DNA of 32,515 nucleotides from Chitinivibrionia bacterium (lineage in GTDB: Bacteria > Fibrobacterota > Chitinivibrionia > Chitinivibrionales > Chitinivibrionaceae), in the NCBI GenBank assembly GCA_009779925.1, contig WRAZ01000025.1, positions 1 to 32,515 of the forward strand. Direction: 5' to 3'. The notes below the pieces were generated by a model. That model had not been told where the DNA came from, made no database searches, and saw only the letters and a list, made by a program, of their open reading frames with translations. Positions 7,377 through 15,092 of this stretch are shown in pieces; the first letter of the stretch is position 1; the number at the start of each line of letters is the position of its first letter. The translations under genes and the position numbers were made by a program.

Positions 7377-7447
7377 GTAGGGGCGGGTTTCAAACCCGCC
7401 CTGTTTCAAAACCGGTGTATAAGGGCGGGTTTGAAACCCGCCCCTAC
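7377..7447. repeat. REPIN-like inverted pair of GGGCGGGTTT palindromes
   Basis: Two 21-bp palindromes with arms GGGCGGGTTT and AAACCCGCCC and a single central base lie at 7381-7401 (centre C) and 7423-7443 (centre G). The outer ends carry GTAG on the left and CTAC on the right, so the two units face each other as in a REPIN. The spacer between them is about 21 bp. A partial GTAGGGGCAGG copy precedes them at about 7364. The element lies in the 207-bp gap between flgE and flbD, 13 bp from the flgE stop. Confidence 0.85.
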
Positions 7448-7460
7448 AAATCACCGTCAA

Positions 7461-9677
7461 TTATCTTACCAAATTCACCAATTCTTGCAAAAGCGAATCC
7501 GAAGTCGATATAATTCTCGCGTTCGATTGATAACCGCGCTGAGTTTTAATCAAATCCGTAAATTCCGCCGCCAAATCCACGTTCGACATTTCGAGCGCAC
7601 CCGGTTTAATCGAGGATTTTGACGATGAGCCGGCTCTCAAAAGTACGCCGTTTCCGCTGTTATGCGATTCCGCCCACATACTGTCGCCTGTTCTCAAAAG
7701 TCCTGCGGGGTTTTGGAATTCAGCAACCAAAATCTGCGCCAAAGTTCTTGAGATACCACTCGAATAGAGCCCGTTTATTTCGCCTGTTTCCGTAATGGAA
7801 ATGTCGAGCAGTTGTCCCATCGGATAGCCGTCCTGTGCTACGATTGCGGTTGTTGTCGGGCTTTCAAACTGGGTTATTCCCAAGTGCGAGCCTGCAAAGC
7901 CTACGTTTAATCTTATTGCCATTTCGCCCGAATCGTTGCGCGGGTCAAATCTGAAATCCGTGCTACCGTCGGCGAATTCCAACGAAGCAGGGCTTCCGTC
8001 GGGTGCAAAACTGAGGCGTCCGTGATTTCCGCTCAAAATCAGCTGTCCTTCGCGAGGCGTGATTTCCCAAAGCCATTCACCGGGAATTCCCGAATGCGTA
8101 AAGGTCATCATAAGAGTATGCGAGGCTCCCGTGTTGTCAAATACTTCTATGGAAGTCGAATGCACTTCTACATCTCTGTTCGCCTGAAACTGCGTTCCGT
8201 TCATATTGGCGTTAAATGCCGATGGCGGAGGAGTGTTCGGAGTAGCATTAGTTGCATTTATGGAAAGTCCCGTTATTGAAAATGCCGAACCGACTTGTCC
8301 GCGAATTACCAAACTTCCGACGGGCGCGCGCAAATCGCCGTCCGCCGCGTTGTTAATTTGAAGAGAACGAACTTCTTCTCCGCTGTCTGTCGGTACCAAA
8401 TCGGGCAAGCGAAGTCGTGTTTGCATATAGAACATCAAATCCCCTATTGTTGTTGCAGGACCTACGGAACCGGCAGTAATACCGCCGTCAGAAAACATAA
8501 GTCCGCCGTCAGCACAAGGAGGTAAAGCAGTATTACCGACATTTGCATTAACCCTTATCTGGTCGCCGTTTTCCAAACCAAGTCCGCGTCCGTTTGAATC
8601 GCGCACCAAATGCAACGGAGTATCTTCATTGGCAGCGGTAAGTAAACCTCCGATAGATGTGTGAGTAGCACCTGCAAGAGCGTCGGGCCACTGAAACACG
8701 TTCGCCACAAAACCGTCCGAAGTAGGTCTTGTAATGTTTCTTACGGCAAGGTTTGTCACATCACTAATTCCAGCTGTGTTGCCAACGCCACTTATTTCCA
8801 ATCTGCCGTCAGGGGTAATATCTACTACCACTGGTGCTCCTCCCGTTGCAATTTCAATCGCCCGCCTCAAATCCTCAAGCGTTGCTACTGTGCCGTCGGT
8901 AGGGTCAGGAGCAGGGGTGGAATTGTAAGCAACAACTCTGAATGTTTGATCCACAGTTGTACCGGTTGCATCTGTAAATGCTACACGAAGCTCATCGTTT
9001 TCCCTAATATTAAGCGAATTTCCGTTATGGTCAAAAAGTCCTGTTAAAAGAGTGTTTTCACGACCTGCCGTCGTATCAAGTTCGTGCGAAGTAAAGAACG
9101 AAGCCGTGTGTATCCAGCTTCCGCGTCCCATACCGTTTGCGTTAAGATTACAAGCAAAAGTAATTTCTTCCGTTGCACGCGCGGGCAATTTGTCCGTAAA
9201 CGGAATTTTAATAGGACCGGGAAGCGCTGAGCCGCGTATTACTCCGCTGCTGTCTGCAGTAAGTCCGAGCAAGTTCATTCCGTTTGTGGGAGATACCAAA
9301 TATCCTTGTGCGTTTAATTGCAATGCGCCGTTTCTGCTGTAAAATGTGCCGCCGCGTCCGTTAGTGAAAGCAAAAAAACCGCGTCCTTCAATAGCCAAGT
9401 CGGTAATTTGACCTGTGCTTTGAAGCGAGCCTTGTTCCATAATGCTGTCTATGGAGCCTACCGCCATTCCGAGACCTACTTGCATAGGGTTAACTCCGCC
9501 GTGGTCTCCTACGGGTCGTTGCGCTCCGCGAAGCATTTGTGTAAACCCTTCTTTCATTGTTATTCTCTGCGACTTAAACGCAGTTGTATTAACGTTTGCA
9601 ATGTTGTGGGACGTTACGTCCATCATAAGTTGGTGGTTTCTTAAACCCGAAACACCTGTGTAAAGTGACCTAACCAT
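7461..9677 (-). CDS. flgE: Flagellar hook protein FlgE
   Basis: FlgE polymerises into the hook joining rod and filament. The N-terminal rod/hook signature (MVRSLYTGVSGLRNHQLMMDVTSHNIANVNTTAFK) and the C-terminal one (MSNVDLAAEFTDLIKTQRGYQSNARIISTSDSLLQELVNLVR) are intact. In between lie TDLAIEGRGFF and the D1/D2 hook domains. At 738 residues it is far longer than the E. coli protein (about 400), with extra surface-domain sequence at about 190-490. Residues 163-176 contain a Lys and a Cys 13 apart (DK...FAC). This resembles the Lys165/Cys178 pair that forms lysinoalanine crosslinks in Treponema FlgE; that comparison is from memory. The ATG has GAAGG 8 nt upstream. Confidence 0.96.
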   Translation of the reverse strand: MVRSLYTGVSGLRNHQLMMDVTSHNIANVNTTAFKSQRITMKEGFTQMLRGAQRPVGDHGGVNPMQVGLGMAVGSIDSIMEQGSLQSTGQITDLAIEGRGFFAFTNGRGGTFYSRNGALQLNAQGYLVSPTNGMNLLGLTADSSGVIRGSALPGPIKIPFTDKLPARATEEITFACNLNANGMGRGSWIHTASFFTSHELDTTAGRENTLLTGLFDHNGNSLNIRENDELRVAFTDATGTTVDQTFRVVAYNSTPAPDPTDGTVATLEDLRRAIEIATGGAPVVVDITPDGRLEISGVGNTAGISDVTNLAVRNITRPTSDGFVANVFQWPDALAGATHTSIGGLLTAANEDTPLHLVRDSNGRGLGLENGDQIRVNANVGNTALPPCADGGLMFSDGGITAGSVGPATTIGDLMFYMQTRLRLPDLVPTDSGEEVRSLQINNAADGDLRAPVGSLVIRGQVGSAFSITGLSINATNATPNTPPPSAFNANMNGTQFQANRDVEVHSTSIEVFDNTGASHTLMMTFTHSGIPGEWLWEITPREGQLILSGNHGRLSFAPDGSPASLEFADGSTDFRFDPRNDSGEMAIRLNVGFAGSHLGITQFESPTTTAIVAQDGYPMGQLLDISITETGEINGLYSSGISRTLAQILVAEFQNPAGLLRTGDSMWAESHNSGNGVLLRAGSSSKSSIKPGALEMSNVDLAAEFTDLIKTQRGYQSNARIISTSDSLLQELVNLVR

Positions 9678-9772
9678 AATAATACCTTCTTTCTTTGTTT
9701 TAGCTGCACGAAAAAAATCAGTCGTTCATTTTTCCGTATGTCTCCAAACCGTTTTAGGTTTTAGGTCCGACA

Positions 9773-10153
9773 TTAAATTATTGCAGCCGAATCAATATTA
9801 GTAAAAACGTTTTCCTTAAAATTTTCACCGTCAATTGCGGTGATTACCGTTCTGCTCGGGACATTCACGATAAATGCGGACTTATCGCCGAATATCAGAG
9901 CGTCTCTTCCGCCCTTTAAAGCAACATCTCTTACCGCTTGGTTGAGTTTTTGCTTTAATTCTTCACAAATTTCAATTCCCCTGCTCTTAATCCTGTTTTC
10001 CGCGTGAGCCGAGAATTTTAATTCCTGCGGGACTACCTTGTCTTTCAGTAAATCGCCGAAATTTAATCCCGTGCCGCGATATTGCTGAATTTTTGTTTGT
10101 AGTAGGTCCGGCGACACTCCCGCTAATTGGTCGCTGACCTTTTTTACGTCCAT
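9773..10153 (-). CDS. TIGR02530-like flagellar operon protein
   Basis: This 126-residue soluble protein has the pattern LKFSAHAENRIKSRGIEICEELKQKLNQAVRDVALKGGRDALIFGDKSAFIVNVPSRTVITAID. It matches the uncharacterised TIGR02530 flagellar operon family that sits between flgD and flgE in several phyla. The biochemical role is unknown; a hook-assembly helper is a guess from position. The ATG is preceded by GGAGG at 6 nt and lies 22 bp after flgD. A 95-bp gap without recognisable features separates it from flgE. Confidence 0.85.
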   Translation of the reverse strand: MDVKKVSDQLAGVSPDLLQTKIQQYRGTGLNFGDLLKDKVVPQELKFSAHAENRIKSRGIEICEELKQKLNQAVRDVALKGGRDALIFGDKSAFIVNVPSRTVITAIDGENFKENVFTNIDSAAII

Positions 10154-10175
10154 ATATACCTCCTTGTTTTATTTC

Positions 10176-11414
10176 CTAAGCCGAATTTTCACTGTCTTCT
10201 TCTTGATTTTTCGGAGCAGTCAATGACAAAATTTTCGTAGCATCCACTTCTACTCTTCCGTTTGCTGTTTGAACTACCATAATCGGCACGCCGTTTTTAT
10301 TTGTGATACCTGTTATGGTTCCGCTTTGGAAAAGTCTTGCACCATTGCCCGAAACTTCTATTGTGTATCTGTCGGAACCGCTGTAGCTTCTTGTCGGCAT
10401 TTCAAATTCTCCGTTTGAGCTTAATTGCGTAGCCAATACCGTTTGACGATGGACTTCTCTGCCCGCAGAATCTCTAACAATAACCTGTGTTGAGGGAGCG
10501 CCTCCCAAATCTATTTGGAATTTAACTTCACCATTCGGACGCGGCTCATATCCGATAGTCTCTTCCCTGAGAATTCTCGTTTCAAATCCGATAAGCGCCA
10601 ACGCCTGTCCCATACTTAAAGAAGACGACGTCGAACCACCGTTTGACACGCTGGGATGTTTCACTTCCAAAATATCGCCTATCGGAAGCTCCACGCCCGA
10701 AACTCGTATCATTGTTCCTTGGTTTGTGTATCGAATACCTGTCACAAAATCTTCTACAAAAGTATAAAGCGACTCGTCGTCGTGTTGTCCTTCAATCATC
10801 AAATTATACGTACCGCTCGGAACTCTCTGTCCTCTGTCGTCTGTTCCGTCCCAAGTAAATCTTACCGTATTTGTGTCGTCTTTTCCTTCCAGTCTTATTG
10901 TTCTCACAACTTCCAAATCACTGTTTACAATGGTCAAAATCGCATTTGAACGCTCGCCGATATGCGCGCTGAATTCTCTGGGACCATCGTTTCGGCTATG
11001 CTCAAAAGTGTTCTGGCGAAGACGAACTTCTTTTCCGACAAGCGATACTGCCGCCGCGTTCGTTGTGGACTGCGAGTTAAACGTCTGCAAATCCATAGAT
11101 TCGCCAAATCTCTGCGCCATTTCTTCCATAGATTGTTGCATAGAAGTCGTGCTTTCGAGCTGTGAAAACTGTGCTAACTGTGCCACAAAATCCGTGTTTT
11201 CCATAGGAGAAAGCGGGTCTTGATACTGCAACTGAGTGGTCAGCAGTGTTAAAAAATCCAACTGCCCCATACCCGCTTGCGCCGCAAAAAGTCCGCTTGT
11301 ACGGTCGCCCGTCATTCGCGTGGTGCTGATTGACCCGCCGTCGCGGTCAATCGAAGCCGTAATCGAATGCGCTTCCGTTTGCCTCATAAGTGAGTTAAGT
11401 GTTTGTGATACCAT
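10176..11414 (-). CDS. flgD: Flagellar hook cap/assembly protein FlgD with duplicated C-terminal module
   Basis: FlgD caps the growing hook and guides FlgE subunits. The N-terminal family motif is LDFLTLLTTQLQYQDPLSPMENTDFVAQLAQFSQLE (about 52-87). Usually one Tudor-plus-Ig (FLG-Ig) unit follows, in about 220-250 residues total. Here the protein has 412 residues with two such units. The first runs from SLVGKEVRL (124) through the Ig part with GQRVPSGTYNLMIEG (195-209) to FVTGIRYTNQGTMIRVSGVELPIGDILEV (223-251). The second runs from ALIGFETRI (273) through VIVRDSAGREV to GTITGITNKNGVPIMVVQTANG..ATKILSLTA (365-400). The ATG has AGGAGGGG 4 nt upstream. It lies 28 bp after fliK. Confidence 0.95.
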   Translation of the reverse strand: MVSQTLNSLMRQTEAHSITASIDRDGGSISTTRMTGDRTSGLFAAQAGMGQLDFLTLLTTQLQYQDPLSPMENTDFVAQLAQFSQLESTTSMQQSMEEMAQRFGESMDLQTFNSQSTTNAAAVSLVGKEVRLRQNTFEHSRNDGPREFSAHIGERSNAILTIVNSDLEVVRTIRLEGKDDTNTVRFTWDGTDDRGQRVPSGTYNLMIEGQHDDESLYTFVEDFVTGIRYTNQGTMIRVSGVELPIGDILEVKHPSVSNGGSTSSSLSMGQALALIGFETRILREETIGYEPRPNGEVKFQIDLGGAPSTQVIVRDSAGREVHRQTVLATQLSSNGEFEMPTRSYSGSDRYTIEVSGNGARLFQSGTITGITNKNGVPIMVVQTANGRVEVDATKILSLTAPKNQEEDSENSA

Positions 11415-11442
11415 ATCCCCTCCTTTAATTTCTCTTTAAGTT

Positions 11443-13458
11443 TCAGGCAAAATATTCGAATGAATTTGTGCCGAAACGTCTTCCCGTATCCATACCCCAT
11501 TCAAACGCGTCGTCCGTCATAACGCCTTCTTCGGCGTTAAATCCCTTTGCATTCTGAGCGCGCAATTTTGCGTTGTGCAAACGCTCCTGCAAATCACGTG
11601 CGTCGTCATTGCCTACATTTACATCGAGCGTGCCTGCCGCCAAATCCTGCTTTGCAAGCGCGTCTCTGAGCTGTTGCAAATTCTGCTCGACAATCGCTTT
11701 CACCTGCAAATTATCAACATTCATAATCGCCGAAACTTTGTTTCCCTCAACCTGTATTCTGAGACGAACTTCGCCGAGTTTTTCGGGGGTAAGCGTAATT
11801 GTTATTTCGTGTGTTCCATTAGATAGGCGAATGCCGTTTTTGTTAATTGCATTAAGAAGCGTTCTTTGAACTTGCTCTATAATTTCCTTATCAAAAAGTT
11901 TCGCAAATCTCGGAGAAACCGTAGATATTTCGCCCGAATCGCTGAATTTTTGCGTTTCAAGCATTACTCCGTCAAGCGCTACGGGAGAAGCTATATTTCC
12001 CTCGTTAGCGCGAACAGTCGCCGCTTTCATTGAAGATACAAATTCGTTTTTAAGCACTTCTTCCGCAGTCATTGCTTGCTTAGCTTCTGCTTTCGCCTGT
12101 TTTTTCGCAACAGTTTGCGTTAAATCTGCAACTGCAGGTTTTGTTTCGCCGTTTTCTTTTCCGCTTTCTTTTGTTTTTGCTTTTACTTCTGCTACTACTT
12201 CGGGCTTAATTTCTGCCTTTGCTTCGGTCTCAACTTCAGATTTGAACACTGTTTTGAACACTGTTTTAATCGCTGATTGAATTTCAGATTTATCTGTTTT
12301 CGCCTTTTCGCTTGTTGGAGCAGTCGTTTCGTCAATTTTCGGCATTTTGTCTTTTGCGATTTCTTTTTTAAGCTCGCTTAATGCCTCTATGACCGGCGCT
12401 TTTGTTGCGGTTGAACCCGAAGCAACATCTACAACAACTTTTTCAGCGGTTGCCGAGCCTGTCGAAGCGTTCGCATTTTCTATTTTTGTTTTGGCATCGC
12501 TCATCATATCTTTCAACTGTTCTACGAGCGCTTTAAGTTCGCTTACCTGCGTTTTTATTAAATCTTGAGGTTGCAACAAAATATTATCTATGGTTTTCGG
12601 CAAAATTTGTTGCGCGGGCGTTCTGCTTTGTAAATCCGCCGCAAAATGCAAATTTTTATCCGCTTCGACACTCGGATTTATTTTCACCGCCTGTTCTGCA
12701 AGAGCCTGACTTATCCCCAACTGCGCAAAACTTAATTCGAGTTTCAACAATTCTTGCTGTAAATATTTCCCCATTTCAAGCGCTTGTTTGGGGCTGAAAA
12801 TTTGACCGTTATTTCCTACTTCTTTACCGTCAAGCCCTGACTGCAAAAACGCGTCGGCTATTTGCTTAAACACAAACAAAACTTGCGCCAAATTCGCGAC
12901 TATTTCTTCGGGCACTTTTTCGCCGTCGTGATAAACCATAGGTAATTCAGTATTAATTTTAAGATTAAGCATTTCGCTGACCGTGCGCAGAATTGCTTCA
13001 ATATTTTCGATGGCGTCCATTCTTATATCGAAACCCAAATCCTCTATGCCTGCCAAATTCACAGCGGCAAAAGACGAATTTGCGTTTTCGATTTCCACAT
13101 CAAAATTTGTTTGCGGAGCGACGAGCGCAAAAGTTTCATTTGAAACGTTTTCTTGCAATAATTGTTGTACAAGCGCGTATTCTTCGCCGGTTATAAAATC
13201 TATATGCTTGTTCATTTCCGCATCGGCTTGCGGATTTACCGCGTTTGCTTGACGACGTTCTCTGAAGCGCAACGCCTCTTCTCTCGGAGCGTCGGGAGCG
13301 CTCGCTCTTCTTGCCCGAACGGTTTGAAGCGCTTGCTGAAATCTTTCGCCGTCGTCCGAACCTAAGTTTTCCGCTCTTCTGTTTTTATGAGTGCTAACCG
13401 TTCTGCTTTCTGCAACAGACTCAAAAAATCCATTTCTTTTTTCCGCTTGCTGTACCAT
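11443..13458 (-). CDS. fliK: Flagellar hook-length control protein FliK
   Basis: FliK is the secreted ruler that measures hook length and switches export specificity. The 671-residue protein has a long low-complexity, Ala/Glu/Lys-rich middle (for example KTVFKTVFKSEVETEAKAEIKPEVVAEVK). The conserved C-terminal domain lies at about 547-606 (THEITITLTPEKLGEVRLRIQVEG, LQVKAIVEQNLQQLRDALAKQDL). Order and spacing, first in the locus and just before flgD, agree. The ATG at 13458 has GGAGGG 6 nt upstream. A consensus sigma-54 promoter lies about 50 bp upstream, so fliK is probably the first gene of the hook operon. Confidence 0.93.
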   Translation of the reverse strand: MVQQAEKRNGFFESVAESRTVSTHKNRRAENLGSDDGERFQQALQTVRARRASAPDAPREEALRFRERRQANAVNPQADAEMNKHIDFITGEEYALVQQLLQENVSNETFALVAPQTNFDVEIENANSSFAAVNLAGIEDLGFDIRMDAIENIEAILRTVSEMLNLKINTELPMVYHDGEKVPEEIVANLAQVLFVFKQIADAFLQSGLDGKEVGNNGQIFSPKQALEMGKYLQQELLKLELSFAQLGISQALAEQAVKINPSVEADKNLHFAADLQSRTPAQQILPKTIDNILLQPQDLIKTQVSELKALVEQLKDMMSDAKTKIENANASTGSATAEKVVVDVASGSTATKAPVIEALSELKKEIAKDKMPKIDETTAPTSEKAKTDKSEIQSAIKTVFKTVFKSEVETEAKAEIKPEVVAEVKAKTKESGKENGETKPAVADLTQTVAKKQAKAEAKQAMTAEEVLKNEFVSSMKAATVRANEGNIASPVALDGVMLETQKFSDSGEISTVSPRFAKLFDKEIIEQVQRTLLNAINKNGIRLSNGTHEITITLTPEKLGEVRLRIQVEGNKVSAIMNVDNLQVKAIVEQNLQQLRDALAKQDLAAGTLDVNVGNDDARDLQERLHNAKLRAQNAKGFNAEEGVMTDDAFEWGMDTGRRFGTNSFEYFA

Positions 13459-13506
13459 ACCATTCCCTCCACCAAAACGTTTACGCGTTTATATTTGGAA
13501 TTGGTA

Positions 13507-13522
13507 TGCAATTTGTATGCCA
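13507..13522 (-). promoter_or_regulatory. Sigma-54 (-24/-12) promoter of the fliK-flgD-flgE operon
   Basis: On the minus strand, 13522 to 13507 reads TGGCATACAAATTGCA. It fits the sigma-54 consensus TGGCAYRNNNNTTGCW at every defined position, with exactly 10 nt between GG and GC. Transcription would start near 13496, leaving a leader of about 38 nt that includes the GGAGGG ribosome binding site of fliK. Sigma-54 control of hook genes is known from other diderms such as Campylobacter and Caulobacter. The activator is not in this window. Confidence 0.8.
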
Positions 13523-13550
13523 GCTGTCTGTTTAATGAGGCAGTGAAAAG

Positions 13551-13583
13551 AATTACAAATTACGAATTACGGATTACGAATTT
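13551..13583. repeat. Tandem 7-bp AATTACG repeat
   Basis: Four 7-bp units (AATTACA, AATTACG, AATTACG, GATTACG) plus a partial fifth run from 13551 to 13583. Just to the right, the 10-mer TTGCCGAGTG occurs twice (13586 and 13609). The array lies about 55-90 bp upstream of the predicted fliK transcription start, in the 204-bp gap before the barrel gene's stop codon. It may be a neutral microsatellite. Confidence 0.75.
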
Positions 13584-13662
13584 TTTTGCCGAGTGAGTTG
13601 GGAAATTATTGCCGAGTGCCTTGCGGAATAATAAAAAGGGTCAAGATAAGCATAAATTATAT

Positions 13663-14997
13663 TCAGAAAGAATAAGCAAATTTAAAGAAAATGGCGTTGT
13701 TTAGCCTTTTTTCTCTGCCTGTATAAAATATATCCTCGTTTGGTCTCAGTGTAAATTTCTCATACGCGGCTGTCCACATTCTGTAGCCAAAAGAAAAACC
13801 GAAATTTAGTATTTCAAAACCTGCCGCCGGACTAAAATAAAAGCTCGGATAACGTCCTATCTCGGAACTTCGGGCTATAGCAATTCCAATATCGGCATCA
13901 ATAACAGGTACAATCAAGCCTCTTCCTATATGAAGTATTGGTCTTACGTATATCGGAACGAGGCGCTCTGTTGTATTAAAAAGAATATCTTCGTTAAAAC
14001 GCCCTTGCATAATAAGCGAATCAAATATTCCGAAAATAGTTTCATCTGATAATTCGTCATAAAATATACCGTTTGTTCTTGCGGAAAGCACTCTATGGAT
14101 ACCGAAGCCGAGAGCAATGGAAAAATGTCTGTTTATTGCTGAGCCCAAAAAAACATTAAACGCCCGAGTGTTTACTCCGTAATCCCCCAGCCCTGCGGCA
14201 AGTCCGAATTCCAGTCCGACAAAAGGAGAAAGTTGTTCGATTATTTCGCTGTTTACTTCGTTGTCAGAAACTCTGCTGAAAGTAGTCATACCGATTCCGT
14301 CTCTTCTTATAGCTCTTGCGTGTGCGGACATTGTGCCTGATACGCTGTTATTGGATATTGTAGATTGCTCTGCCGAAGAAAAAAGCCCGCCTGTCGGAAA
14401 TGAAGAGCCGGGCGATGCTGTAATGTTTCCGTCAAAAGAGCTGTTTTTTATCGTAGTTCGAGAAGCAGAAAACACCAATCCGCCAACACTTCGACCTATC
14501 ACATTAGCAGAAACATTAACGTTATCCAGCGTAGAATTTCTACTGCGCAGTGCAACGGTTGTTTGGATAAATTGCCCTGAAACATTAAGATTTCTAATTT
14601 CTGCGTTTCTTATTATGCCAAATAAAGGGACTTGCCCCAATCCTTTTATAGAATGCCCGTTTCCTTCAAATATCCCGCGAAATTCAACGCGTGTAATATT
14701 ATGCATCGGTAATGTTCCCGGCTCAAAGGCAAGATCATTTTTAAGATGAATTTCCTTTCCGGCAAAGGTATTCCTTTCAATAAAAAGCAACCGCAGAAAC
14801 TCAAGAAAGTCGTTGGGATAGTGAATTTCTAAGATTGTATGCCCTGCCGAAAATTGCTCCCGAAAACCTCCGCGCTCGTTTACCGTCGGTGCTATTTCCG
14901 TTATGATTTCCGTTTCAATTACAGGCTCGATTTCGTCCGCAAAGCAAATTCCGATTGAAAAAAATACTGCGAGCATCGTTATTTTTGATTTGAGCAT
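13663..14997 (-). CDS. Exported GLUG-like repeat protein with outer-membrane beta-barrel end
   Basis: This 444-residue protein has a signal peptide (MLKSKITMLAVFFSIGICFADE, cleavage after about residue 20). Residues about 85-260 resemble GLUG or right-handed beta-helix repeats: IFEGNGHSIKGLGQVPLFG, IRNAEIRNLNVSG, GGLVFSASRTTIKNSSFDGNI and TGGLFSSAEQSTISNNSVSG. From about 265 the pattern becomes alternating amphipathic strands with Gly and aromatic residues, ending in FKFAYSF. A terminal Phe is typical of outer-membrane barrels. It is probably a surface-exposed helix on a barrel anchor; the function is unknown. The ATG has AAGGAG 8 nt upstream. It follows the PorV-like gene by 95 bp and may be cotranscribed with it. 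Confidence 0.65.
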   Translation of the reverse strand: MLKSKITMLAVFFSIGICFADEIEPVIETEIITEIAPTVNERGGFREQFSAGHTILEIHYPNDFLEFLRLLFIERNTFAGKEIHLKNDLAFEPGTLPMHNITRVEFRGIFEGNGHSIKGLGQVPLFGIIRNAEIRNLNVSGQFIQTTVALRSRNSTLDNVNVSANVIGRSVGGLVFSASRTTIKNSSFDGNITASPGSSFPTGGLFSSAEQSTISNNSVSGTMSAHARAIRRDGIGMTTFSRVSDNEVNSEIIEQLSPFVGLEFGLAAGLGDYGVNTRAFNVFLGSAINRHFSIALGFGIHRVLSARTNGIFYDELSDETIFGIFDSLIMQGRFNEDILFNTTERLVPIYVRPILHIGRGLIVPVIDADIGIAIARSSEIGRYPSFYFSPAAGFEILNFGFSFGYRMWTAAYEKFTLRPNEDIFYTGREKRLNNAIFFKFAYSF

Positions 14998-15092
14998 AAA
15001 TTATCTCCTTTTTCATTCTTTACATTCCCTACAATTTCTCGACCTCTTCAACCGAAAACCCTGTCATTTTTGCAATTTTTTATAATAGCCGA

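Noticed and set aside
7254-7460. N-terminal extension of flbD giving a 142-residue protein with GGFQTRPY and GGFETRPY
   Set aside because: The extension is the translation of the GGGCGGGTTT palindromes. The FlbD family start (MIVLRKLNG) and AGGAG 7 nt before the GTG at 7253 define the gene.
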